From NCBI GenBank assembly GCA_016490735.1, contig JAEMWC010000076.1:1076001-1140000 (forward strand): a stretch of 64,000 nt of DNA, written 5' to 3'. A program made the position numbers and the translations under genes. This document shows positions 1 through 11,700 of this stretch, piece after piece. The DNA comes from Pachyseris speciosa. Taxonomy: Eukaryota > Cnidaria > Anthozoa > Scleractinia > Pachyseridae. Each line of letters starts with the position of its first letter. Position 1 is the first letter of the stretch. The notes beneath the pieces are model-generated. The model saw only the letters and a list, made by a program, of their open reading frames with translations, did no database searches and had not been told where the DNA came from.

Positions 1-610
1 ACAAGGTGAATCGACATTTTCCGATACGTGACAACAGGCATCACTCTTGCTGTGAGTTGTTAAAAAAATAGTTAGCGCTTGCGCAGAAACGCCGGAAGTA
101 AGCTTTGCTGATGAGACTCGACGAAGAAAAAGAAGAACCGTCGGTAATTTTAGACTCGGTCCGAGTAATTAAAAAATCCAGGTACTGTAGATTGGGGCGG
201 CGGGGGGAAGGGAGGGGGTAGATGAGTGTGTGGGTATGAAGGAAACATGTTGCCCAGTGAGTACAACTCGTCAGTTACTGAGGGTGCATGGAACTATAGG
301 CGTCATATCCTTGTGGGTAAATCCAACAATTACTACTAACTTTACAGTTGGAATTCGATCAAGCCAAAATTCTTCTTGCTCCCTCCTCCCCAAGGATGCC
401 GACAAATAAAGAGTTTCCTTATATGGAAGTTTACGTGACTCGCGGGGCACGTTGGAATTTACCGCGTGGATTTAAAAATTGGCGGAAAATGAACGGGACG
501 CGAGTTCTGTTGTGCCAGCGAGAGCAACTCATCCCTTTGACATTGAGACGCCTAGAAGCGAGTTTAGCAACGACGAAAACAGCCCTCTTAGTCCCGGAGA
601 AGTACGAATA
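1..610. other. Upstream region and possible 5' leader of geminin
   Basis: This is the left edge of the window. I recognise no other gene here. The frame that becomes the first geminin coding exon is open from about 476, just after an in-frame TAA at 473-475, but its first ATG is at 611. An overlapping 87-codon reading frame at 348-611 shows no family features and is treated as a shadow. A G-rich stretch lies near 195-220. Confidence 0.5.
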
Positions 611-1792
611 ATGAGAAATCACCCGAAAGTTGCGTCTGTCCTTTTTTCTCCTTCACGAAAATCGCTCGGCGATGGCAAAATCAAACCCAAATCTTTCTCG
701 TCGAGTTTGTATGCTTCGCCTTCAAGAAAAACGGTAAGCTTGAACTGCTATGTTTCTGCAGCTTTAAAAGTGAGCGTAATGTTGCCCGGTTGTGGTATTC
801 ACGATGATTAAAACTGCTTTGTTTTCTTATTCGTTTTTTTCTGTGACAGAAACTTAGTGGCGTGGAGAAGGAGAAGCGAAAGACACTTCAAGTTCTGCAG
901 CCGACCGCAAGCGGAGATGGTACACTTGTGGGAAGCCGTGGCGTTATAAAGCAGCATGAAACAGTAAGTTTAAGTTTCAGTCCCGTTTAATATATTAATC
1001 GAGGCAGATAGAGCTAAGGTTTTGGTTGACGTGAACCCAGGAGAATCTTAAATTACTTGGTCTCACCGAAAGCTTTGGCTAGTAATTTGGTCACTGTGCA
1101 CATATAAAGCTTCCTATCCTATGTATATCTTTTTTCTCTTTTTCCATATTCTCTTGCCTTTCCTTGTATTATCCTCTAAATAATACACAAATAAACTTCC
1201 ACTTGAAACTGCACACACAAAAAAAAAAGATTCAAGCTTGTGATTCAAATTTGCAAGTTTTGCATGTGTGGTTGAGTTTGAGTTTCACATGTAGTAAAAT
1301 TCTACAAAAACAATTTTTAGTGTCATAAAACGATAAGTCGTTTTGGCTGTGCATTTATTTGTTAAAATATATTATAATAATAATTATTATTATTGATGGT
1401 GATGGCCCCTGATGGTCGATAAGTATACCATGGATGATGCACCCTTCAGACCTCAGTTTGCTGCCGTGGTACTGGCACGACTGGTACAGTGTGGGCTGTG
1501 ACTGGTCAGTTCAGTTTGGGAGTGGCAGTCTCTTCTGCATCTAGTGCAGGTGGTGATGGGGTTTGCCTCACATGCGTGCGCCTTCCACCAATGCCTACGC
1601 ATTTGCCACTTCCACATTTCCCATATTGCACATTGTTTGTCCCCCAAAACTTTGCTTAACCATTGTTTTCAATTTCTCTCGGGACGATTGTATGATCCAA
1701 GAGTAAAGGAAAACTTTGCTTATGCAAAATTTTGGGAGGCAAAGAAAGTGTATTATGGGAGATGTGGAAGTGGTGAATGTGCTTGTATAATG

Positions 1793-1842
<50 letters not shown>

Positions 1843-4557
1843 TAATAATAATAAATCTCAAGCCGATCGCATTCTTGTGAGAAGTACGACCAGTCGGAAG
1901 ATATGCGGTAAGCTCGATCTAACATGGCACTGGTAATTAGACTACGCTTGTACTGATTATCCACGTGGCTCTGGTAGTGAAGTAAAAGGCCCATATTAGT
2001 TGGTTTTACGTAGACCTTGGTCTTGATTCTGGGAGCTGAGTTCAACAACTCAACACCGATGAAAGGAAGCGAGGCATCCCATTCCACCTCCATAGTAAAC
2101 TGTGCAATTCGTAGATTCCAAGGTAGCAGACCAGTGGCAAATTCCATCAACCAACACGACTACAGCCCCCATCCAAGTTGTCATACCATTTAAAGATCAG
2201 GTCTCTGCTAATGTAGTGAAAAAATGTCTCACAGCCCTCAGCTCAAAAATCAAGACCACAATTCAGCCTGTGTTCATCAGCAGAAAACTCAACGAACACC
2301 TTAAATTTCAAGAAGTCAAGCCAGCCATTGTTAACCAACAATGTTTAATTTATAAATTTCAATGTAACCTGTGCGATGCAGGATATGTTGGTTACACTCG
2401 CGGCCACCTCCGAACGCATTGATAGACAAACAAAAATCGTCGTCAATTTACAAACATTATTTTAGCGAACATAACTTGAATGTACCATCTTTTCTTTCAG
2501 AACAATTTCACGTGCTCACTAGAGGTTCTAACAAATTTGATTGCCTAATTAAGGAGATGCTTTTTATAAGAAAACTCAAACCATCTCTAAACATGCAAAC
2601 GGACTCGATTCGCGCAAAGGTATTCACTTGAAGAACTTGTGACCCTTTGTTATTATGTTAATTTGTAGAGACTATAGAAATCAAATCTTTGCATTACCTA
2701 TTCATTTTGCCTTGAGAATGGTGTCATGATGATGCCAAAATGTCGGCTTTTAACGTTAATATTCGCTTGCTTCTGTTTCAAATAATAATAATAATTATTA
2801 TTATTATATTTTTCCTCAACCATCATTATGAAATGCAGTTGCAATCTTTTTATAGACTTAAACTGTATTTAGAATCTCTCATTGTCAAGAAACCTACCGG
2901 TAAGTTTTTGTCCCCTTTTGGGTGGTTGGTTGAGAGAGCATTTGTCTTTGATGCACTTCCCTACAACTGACTCCTTCTGGACAAATCAATCATTATTTTG
3001 ATCAACTTCACTGACCTATTTTTGAAATTGGTATTTTCAAAGAAACCAAAGAAGAACAAGACTGCCATGTTAAAACTGAAGCAGCAGAAGCTCAAAATTC
3101 CATCTTCAGGAAGCAGCTCTTCAACAACATGCACAGATTCCTCAGATTCAGATACAGCAGGGAATTCATTAAAGAAGGTAGTGCATGTAGATTTAAGATA
3201 ACGAGACTCAACTGCAATTTAAATCCTCACAATACAAGTGGGTAATGGAAGTTACGGTAAGGCTTGTACTGATCAATTGTACAAATCATTTTTAGAGTCC
3301 AAAGGCACTACAAAATGATGTGAACAAAGAAGCGATGGCATTGATGATTTCAGGTAATCCAAAAACTGCTTCTCAGCTCTGCTGTATTTATTTAGTAAAT
3401 CAATCACAAAGTCAGTCATACACAATTTGTTTATTTTCAAACTCGAATGAAAAGTGTGATTCGTGAATGTGCTTTTAGATCCACCACCAGAGAGATACTG
3501 GGAGTTGCTGGCAGAAGAAAGAAGATTGGCTTTGCAAGAAGCCTTGGAGGAGAATGAAAAGGTTGGTACCTTAATAAGACAATTTCATGATGATGCAATT
3601 TGACCACAACTACCAGAGTCCTTCAGAATCCTTTTGTATTGGAGCTATTGATCATTTACTCTGCTGGGATTACAAAGTGTTGATGAGAAAGGAAAAACAA
3701 ACTGAATTCTGGCAGTTGTTGTCAAATGAATGTCATGAAATTTGCATATCGCACATATTTATTTCTTTAAGGGGACTTACAAGAACCCAATAAACAACTT
3801 GTTGCAGAATATGGAATGTAGTTCCCAGTGCTGTGGTCTAACTATATGTTTACTGGTTGGGTGCAGGCTGGGTGATAGGCTACCCATCTGTCCCTGCAAA
3901 AGCCTCAGATGGTCAACAAAACCAATAGTCACATGGCTCTTGATCTGACCCCATCTTCTTCTGAGTGGAAAGGACTTAGGATGAATGGATCTCCCACCTA
4001 ACAATGTTACATGGAAAATGTTACATAGAAAAACAGTTTGACCTCTCCCAATGTCCTATAACTTATGGTATTTTTATTCAGTTGCATAAACAATTGGAAG
4101 AGATGAGAGAACAAAACAAAGCTCTTGAAGAAGTTGCTGGGCAGGCAGAGTATTTCGCTTCCCTTTACCAGGTACTGTTAGAGCACTGTTTTGCCTTTGT
4201 TTTAGAGGTAGACAGCTACAGAATGATATTTATTCTCTACACAAATTCAAAGGGAATGTTTGGAAAAAAAGATCAGGTTCATGGTAAAAATGGCATTTTT
4301 CCAAAAAATTTAGATAGCTAAATAAAATCTGATACTTCTTATTTTAGCAACACATATCAGTCCATTAGAGGTAGTAACAGTACTACATTCTGTACATTGT
4401 TTTTTCACACCTGCTGTTTTCACTATCATAGTAAATGACTTCCATTGCAGTAGTTCATGTTTTTTTGTTTCTTTGTTAGATGGTGATGGAGGGTGAAGTT
4501 CATGAAACAGAGTTGAGTGGTGCATCTGATGAGGAAAGCCTTGTGGTGGCAAGGTGA
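611..4557 (+). CDS. GMNN: Geminin, DNA replication licensing inhibitor
   Basis: Geminin binds Cdt1 to block re-licensing of replication origins and also regulates chromatin and differentiation factors in the nucleus. Seven coding exons join in frame: 611-733, 850-963, 3043-3177, 3296-3353, 3479-3561, 4082-4171 and 4480-4557, giving 226 residues (vertebrate geminin is about 210). Exon 2 holds an RxxL destruction box (RKTL, residues 51-54) followed by LQPTASG, the motif found near the N-terminus of geminins. Residues about 147-205 form the geminin coiled coil (RYWELLAEERR, then LHKQLEEMREQNKALEEVA, AEYF). The tail is acidic (SDEES). The start at 611 is the first in-frame ATG after an upstream stop; a further non-coding 5' exon cannot be excluded. 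Intron 2 contains Penelope-like retroelement debris. The coiled coil is shared with multicilin and GEMC1, but the D-box and TASG motif favour geminin. Confidence 0.92.
1789..1852. repeat. (AAT)n microsatellite
   Basis: A run of about twenty AAT units, slightly interrupted at its right end, lies in geminin intron 2 directly beside the reverse-strand Penelope-like fragment. It produces poly-Ile and poly-Tyr reading frames that are not genes. Confidence 0.95.
1858..2100 (-). mobile_element. Penelope-like element fragment, reverse transcriptase C-terminal part
   Basis: The reverse strand reads as the end of a Penelope-like reverse transcriptase: MEVEWDASLPFIGVELLNS, then PRIKTKVYVKPTNMGLLLHY, ending ECDRLE. 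The catalytic core is absent and the piece ends at the AAT microsatellite. It abuts, head to head, the forward-strand piece that starts at about 2101, which would normally follow it on the same strand. It is a decayed, non-autonomous remnant inside geminin intron 2. Confidence 0.75.
2101..2735 (+). mobile_element. Penelope-like element fragment with GIY-YIG endonuclease region
   Basis: The forward strand encodes QFVDSKVADQ, then VVIPFKDQVSANVVKK, LIYKFQCNLCDAGYVGYTRG and, after a frame change near 2415, HYFSEHNLNVPSF and FDCLIKEMLFIRKLKPSLN. This is the layout of the C-terminal GIY-YIG nuclease of Penelope-like retroelements: the YVGYTR segment is the second half of the signature and KEMLFIRKLKPSLN the conserved end. 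One frameshift shows it is dead. The following sequence (about 2640-2760) looks like the element's 3' region and carries a weak hammerhead-like string near 2728. Confidence 0.75.
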
Positions 4558-6879
4558 ACATAATGCTGATGTAAACTTAAATCCTCAAATCCTTTAGTTT
4601 GCACTTCGCTATAATGCAAATGTCATAATGAATCTTAGTAACTGATAGTTAATAGCATTGTATGACCAAAACACAAACAAAACAACTGCAACAGTTAGGT
4701 GTAGAAGTGTTGAAGTAACCCCACTGGGTTTGGAAATACCAACGTAACCCAAGTGTCATAAAATTCATTCAAAAAGTTGGATTGGATACAAACTTTGCAA
4801 ACAAAAACCTTAAAAATTAAAAAGAAGTTGTAAGTAGGCTGGGATAAAATACCTCTATTTTGCTTTTAATTACAGTCTAGAAGCCAGAGGAAAAGGAGAG
4901 ACAGAGTAACAACTGACAGAGATTTGCTCTTCTGTATCAGCACCCCACTTTGAACAAGTACAGCTTATTTTTAAACACTTACTTGATAATGTTTAGCCAT
5001 GCTGTAAATAATGTCTGTTTGCTCAGTATGGGCTATTAGTGGTCTTATAATGAAACATTGATTTGCTTTTTTTGTTGTTGCACTTTAGGTGTGCTTTGCA
5101 TCCTTTGGAAATTTTGTTTGCATAGTTTTTACCATGCACAATTGCACAGTGTGTAATGTTTTTAAAAAATCATTTTGCGCTAGTCTTTTAAGTTTAGTTC
5201 TCAAAATCCTTTTGATTGCAACCTTGATTTGTGTGGCCTGCACTTTTTAGCAAGGCCAGTCAAATTTCTCTTGGCTTTGTCCACTGTTTTGCCAATGGTA
5301 GGATGTCACGTCAACTTGAGAGATACATCATGCAATTGACCCGATACAGTATTCAAAATTATGTTGCCAGCAGGAGTCAGGTGTAGCTATGCCTTAAGAC
5401 AAAGAATTGAGTAATTTAACAAAAATACAAATCACTTGCAATAGTTGGTTTTCTTATCTTCACATATCAAGCAGTAGAGCTCAGTTTTGGAAATAATATA
5501 ACAATAATACTGCTGACTACTATTATGCCAACCTATTGGCCATCGGAGTCTACAAAAACCAAAAGATTGCTGTTATTTTGTTCAGTCATAGCCCAATAAC
5601 ACATATTTAGCTTACACTCTCTTATAATGATGGCAATAAGCTTACTAATTCTTCTTGTTCAGTCATTTTCCTTACAAATGCATGTACGTAATTCTATGAA
5701 GTGCAGTCGAGTCTCTCCAAGCAACCACTCTTGTAAATAGGCCATCCCCATGTTGCAAAATATCTTCATTGGTAACATCCTGTTTGAATCATTACTAAGT
5801 CAAATGCCTGATGTGGGTTCTCTCTCCCATAAGCAACTATTTTCTTAACCCAGAGAAAGAAGATCAAATTATGAGAGTCAACTATCACTATATTGCAAAA
5901 CCAATCTGGTTGAAACTTTTTGCCTTTGTCACTGACTGAGTTATTAGGTGGTTAAAACAACTTTTGAAGTATGCAAAACTTTTATTATGTTAATTTAATA
6001 TCACATTTGAAATGAAATAATAAATTTTGAGCACTACTTTTCTTAATCAGGCAAATCATTACTTATTTTGGCACAATAACTACCGGTAAATACAAATTTT
6101 CCTGTTCATCTGGAATAGCAACTGATACATTGCCAGTATGTACACAATGATATTATTTTAATGACCACTGCTACAGCCATAAGAAGTCAGAGAAATCCCC
6201 ATTACAATGGTGAAGAATAATTTGATTTTAATATTTTATTGTTTGTACAGGAAAGCATTTTATGCTAAAAATGATAATGTTAAGACTACAATCCATGTAA
6301 TATTTCAGGCAGCACCTTCAAATATCCAAGTTTTTTCTATTATCCATTGTTACACTATTTGTAAAATACTGTAAAACAAATCAACAAATACATTTACCTA
6401 GATTAATGTACCCACAGTCTCATTTACTTCAAAATTGTCTGTACAGTTTGTTGTTCATTAGCTATGAAAGTAAGACACTGAACTTAGAAAATGTTGTCTA
6501 TTTCCCTGTTGCAGGGGTATATACTGGTATCTAGTAAATAAGAATTATTTTGTAAACTTATCAAAGGATTTTTGCTACGCTGAACTAAAAATAGTTTAAG
6601 GCCAGAAGATGGGCACAAGCTGAAAAGGAGTATTAATGGTTCCCTGCTGAGAAGTATGATCTCAGCTGCCTGTGGATTACTAAGTTGGGCCCTTGGGATA
6701 TTAAATGAGCAACAAGCTAGAGGAACATAGAAGAAATATCACCAAATGGCCATCCTGTAACTAGGCTGGTACATAAAGCAATGCACTTATATCACAGAGA
6801 TCAACCCTAGACATTTCCCAATAATTTAATTGGTGTGACACCAGTTTCCAGCAAGCATCAATGCTATTAATACTACCGC

Positions 6880-7110
6880 TGACAGGTTAGCTTGAAGTTG
6901 GTAGAGCACAAGACTATATCATGGGATGTTGTGGGTTCAAACCCCGGCCAAACCAACACTTAGGGTCTTTAGATAATTAAGGAGAAAGTGTTGCCTTTGT
7001 AAGGACATCATAAAATGGTTAGACTCTCTAGTCTTCTCAGATAACAACAATAAACCATAGGACCTGTCTCACAGTACTTTCACTTAATCTGACTCTGTGG
7101 GTGCAAAAGA
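6880..7110 (+). mobile_element. tRNA-derived SINE
   Basis: An A-box-like TAGCTTGAAGTTGGTAGAGC (6889-6908) is followed at normal tRNA spacing by a B box GGGTTCAAACCCC (6933-6945). Together they give a tRNA-head RNA polymerase III promoter. The sequence cannot fold as an intact tRNA across the A-box arm, and the downstream body is unrelated to tRNA, as in a SINE. The right boundary is approximate. Confidence 0.6.
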
Positions 7111-7571
7111 ACCTCTAGGGATGTAACAAACCTCTGGCTGTGACCACCCCAAATGTCTGTCCTAATTTGACATTCACATTACACAGGCACTCATATTAGT
7201 TACCTCATTATTGTGAACTGCACAAACAGTCTGGTAAACTCCCCGGACATTGTTTTAAACAGCCATGAGACTGTGTGATATGAGCAATATATAAATACAT
7301 TACAATTACTACCACTGTTGTACCAGTTCATACTTTTCTTGTGGTATCTAGCAAGTGCCCAATCATTGGTTAACAGGTTGTGCCAATTTCCATGATATGA
7401 AAGGTGACCAATTAAGCAATGGTATAATTTTTCAGAAACTTTTTAAGCTTCAAGTTATAAATTTATTAACTGGTCAAAAATTTGTTCAATGGCCCCCATT
7501 TTTTAATCACTGAATCTTAATTTGTGTGTCTAAGATGCAAATTTTTGCCAAGTTTCAAAAATTAGTTGGAG

Positions 7572-7623
7572 GGGATTCAGAGCCACCTTAAATTGTTGAA
7601 AATTTAAGGTGGCTCTGAATCCC
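7572..7623. repeat. Perfect palindrome, 23-bp arms
   Basis: The arms at 7572-7594 and 7601-7623 are exact inverse complements around a 6-base loop (GTTGAA). The arm starts GGGATTCAGAGCCACC. It lies between the convergent geminin and PRODH genes. Confidence 0.9.
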
Positions 7624-8795
7624 TTCCTAAACTTAATTTGAAAGTTTGCAAAACATTGAACTTGACTTGGTGATCCGTTTCCAATAATACAATATGCGAG
7701 TCACCAAGCTCATTTTGTTTTAAGTTATAATCACTTGAAGTTTAAACTGCAGAGCCTGATTGTTTGAAAGACAATTAACACTAACCCAGGATTAAGAGTT
7801 AACTTCAGCTTTCATCTCTCTCATTAAGAAAGTTTTGTAAATCAAATTAATTTATGCTTGGAATAAAGTTAAATTCCACTCAAAGACTTAAGGATGAAAT
7901 TCTTTTAAACTGGACTCGAAGCTCACTCTAAACTGGGATTAGCTTAATCATGCTTTGAACAGCTATTGCTGTGGTAACCATTTAGAGAATATTATGAAAA
8001 CGTGCTTATCAATGAGTGGGCATTTACTTGGTATCATTATGTATGGTATCAGTGGATAAAGCAAGGTAATATTGATCCAATAAATTGACAGCTTTGGAAA
8101 GTGCTGGAAACCAGTGTCAGCCACCTTATATTTATAAAGCTGGCACACTTCAGTCAAATCGTGCATATGTACATTTTTCACTGATGGGGATGATACATTC
8201 AGTCATATGTGGCAGCTTGTTCATGGTCCAAACAAATGCTTTGTAAGAACAAAAAATAAATGAGCAAGTATCATACATGTAATCTACATATTGAATAATT
8301 TCAAGCTGCATTCTTTCAGTTTAAATTGAAGAACATTAGGATATTCATGAGAAATGTCACTTCATTTCCAAATTCAGAAACAGTCACTGTGTTAAGTGAG
8401 GTCCAATTTCTCTTTTGTAAAATACTAGCTGGAAACAAAAACCAATTATGAGAGCCAGTTGGGGTACTTAAATGAGCTCTTTTAATTAAAGACATTTCAC
8501 AACTGGCTACTCATGTTTATAGACCTCCGCTATTGTGGATTTCTGAAAATGAGCTCCCCACCAGCTGAACAAAAAAAGAAAGAAATGAGATTCCATGCAT
8601 CCTCCTAATAAGAAGGCCTTTGAATATAAGATCACAATATTAGCTTTTAGCTTTTGATTATATGATATTATACAAAAATGCAATGGTGGTTGACAGCCAA
8701 CCAGCTTCAGAACCACATTAGCATCGTATGTATAACAAATACAGTGTAAGTCACTGCATAATTATACAGTAAGTGAATTAAGTCGTGAAATTTGC

Positions 8796-11700
8796 CTAGT
8801 TATAGGCCAATGGATGAGGGCTCATTCTTCTTTTTAACTCTTGCCACAATAGTGACCTCTCATTTTCAGTTCTTTTGATGACTTCTCTGTTCTCAGCAGC
8901 TCGCCTCCCAAGATAGGCAAGAGCCTCTCCCACTGGACCATAAGGGACTGATTTGTAAACACTGAAGCCATTTTGCCCTGTAAGAGCACAGTAATACAAT
9001 AGATATGTATTTAGTTCAGAGGTAATTAACCCATTGGCACCCGTGCCGGCCAAAACCAGCCACACAAGATCAGCTAGACTCCCATGCTTCAAAACCTTGC
9101 AACTTTCTCAATCACACAAATATTGCCTTAACTGTCAGTTGTGAGCACGAAATGGAATGTCCTTTAAATTTGGATATCCAATAAACGCAAGAAACGTAGC
9201 GATTTTTACCAAATGTGGCCTTTTGAGTTCGGACAAAAACGAGACTGCCTGTTTTTAATGTCAGAGAAACGACGAAAATGCCCCTTTTTTGCCTTTATGT
9301 TTTTTAAAGAAATCATTGTCGTAAAACCAAACTTCAACCATCATAACAAAATTCAGTCCTTGTTCTAGCTTAGAAATGACTTTTTTTGTTCATATTCTTC
9401 TCCCGAGCGTAGATACAGCCTTTTGTTCCACTGCATTCGGGCCTTTCCGCCATTTTCAAAATCTCGACTGCATTGCATGCTGGGAAATAATGAGAATTTT
9501 TGACAGCACCTGTACCTTCCCCCAATCCTTTCACATATTTAACTAAGTCTACAGCCACTCTGACCTACTGCCAAAAATTCCTGCTTGTGATCATCTTCAG
9601 TGCTCACAAATTCCAAAATATGCAGCGGTAGGTCGTGAAATTCATCAATAGTCGAGTCCCAAAGGTACTAAGTGTCCAACCGGCCAAATTCCCAGTTCGT
9701 TGATTAACAAGCCAAATTCGACAACAAAGAACATCACCTTGCTCCATTCTTTGAGAAAGTGGACTCTTTGCTACTGTCATGCTTAATGATACTCACCAGG
9801 CAGCCACTAAAGATGAAAATGGTTGTAAACTTAGCAAAAATCGCAAGCAAACCGAACTTGGGACGTCCTTGTAGCTCCACAGATGAAAAATAGCTACGTG
9901 AGAATGACGTTTTCAGAAACCTTGAGCCTCCAGTGCCTTAGGACAGCACCACTTTTCCATGGGAGTTTCAATAAAGAGTCATGAAATGCTATGGATTGTT
10001 TATAGGTGGAAAATCACTCTGAAAAGGTAAAAACAGCTGGGTGCCAATGGGTTAATTTACTCTTAACCATTTCAGTCAGCACAACAGTTTACACATTCAT
10101 CACAAGCATGAGTAGGCTTTCACTCATCATTATTTTACTATAATTTCAATCATTCAGCCACTGCATATTCATTGCAGCCCTTGTACTGTTAGCTTAGATG
10201 GGAAGTAAAAGCTTTACATTTTTTACAGAGATGTTTCTATAATTATTAGGATTAAGCCTAGATTTGCCACAAGTCGATCTCTCGAGTCTCGCAACAGAAA
10301 AGCTGAGAGGAACGAGTTTTTTAGGCCCCAAAGTGGTCGAGTGAGGCCATGAAGCGGCTGAGCAAGCGACGAAGTCACAAGATGCCGGCTTGTCTTGCTT
10401 GATGGGTTTTCATTTGCATTTCGCCAAAAATGGGGAGTGGCGTGACTCGCATTTGGAAGAAAAGTAGTGACCCCATGTTGGAATTTCAACTGCAAGTCAC
10501 ATTTCGTTGCTCATAATTACTTTTGATTGACATTTTTATCCCAGAGGGTCCCAAAGATCTACTCTGATTGGTCTAAGCGCAGCGACCCGTTTTTGGCTAA
10601 AATTGGCACCAATCAAGTATGAAAAGTCCTTCGTCCAGCACCATATTAAATAGGAAGGACTTTTTTGAAAGTCTAGACTAGGCCATGTGTTGCAATAGCT
10701 GTCAGATACCTAAGTGATAAGAGACTTGGTCACACATTCCATACAGCTGTCCAAAGGAAACCTTGGAGTCTCTTGGAATACTGAGTTCCTTCATTCTGTT
10801 CCAAGAAGCAAAAAAAAAGAACATGTGAAGCCCTTTGATCAACTCTTCAGCAAACTTTTGTTATGCAGCAAGACTTGATAGAGTTGGTTAAATGATCATA
10901 GATTGAACAGGAGGCTTAACTTTGTTTTCATTCAAGATCAACTCTAAACTAATAACTCAACAATGACAACTGATCAACCTGAACTTCAAGTTGACATAAA
11001 TATCATGAAACAAGAGCATAGCTTAAGAAGACATGCCAAACAAATCACACCTGATGTTGGCCTCTTCTTGGCCATGAAAGTGACACCATGTCAAACTAGA
11101 GTGAGGAAATTATTCTTGTTGTTTCAGTAAATTGGAGGAAGAGGTTTGAACTCATTTACAATGCTAATCACTTGATTAAGATACTTGCTATATATTGAAA
11201 GCAATGTATTCAAGAATATACTAACTGTTCTCTGGATTACCTCTGAATAACAAGTTTGACAGATTCTTCATTGTGTGATGCCACCATAACTTCTGCTGGT
11301 GTACTGCTGACCTTCTGCAGTACAGTGTAAACCACATCATTATACATGGCACATGTATCTTCATATGTGTCATGAATGGGGTCATCATATCCCATGTCTC
11401 TTGCACGATTCCTTTCTTGTGCCATGTAGGCACCTCGCACAATCTTGGCACCAAAGTGGAAACCAAGTTTATCCATCAACTCCAGATTTGCATTGACTCT
11501 GTCATGAGTGTCCTGCAATGCCATTGTGGTATTTGTAATGACACTCACAGAGTCAGATGGTAAAATAAAAGCATAATTCCTAATTCTGTAAAGCTCACAC
11601 AAATTACCGTAAAAGCTCTCTTAAACCCCCCTTCTCTATTAACCCCCCTCTCTAATAAGCCACCCGTTTGGAAGTCGTTTTTTGTAATAAGTCCCCCCTC

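Larger units (their letters stand above)
4558..8795. other. Intergenic and 3' UTR sequence between convergent geminin and PRODH
   Basis: No coding exon could be supported on either strand. The region is AT-rich and will include both 3' UTRs. It contains a tRNA-like SINE at about 6880-7110 and a perfect 23-bp-arm palindrome at 7572-7623. Short reading frames at 7963-8181 and 8507-8716 show no splice-compatible or family features. Confidence 0.6.

Noticed and set aside
1544..1936. 130-codon frame with poly-Ile, and its poly-Tyr reverse
   Set aside because: Both arise from the AAT microsatellite next to retroelement debris, inside geminin intron 2.
6889..6960. Possible tRNA gene
   Set aside because: A and B boxes are present, but the acceptor and D arms do not pair and a non-tRNA body follows, so a SINE is a better explanation.
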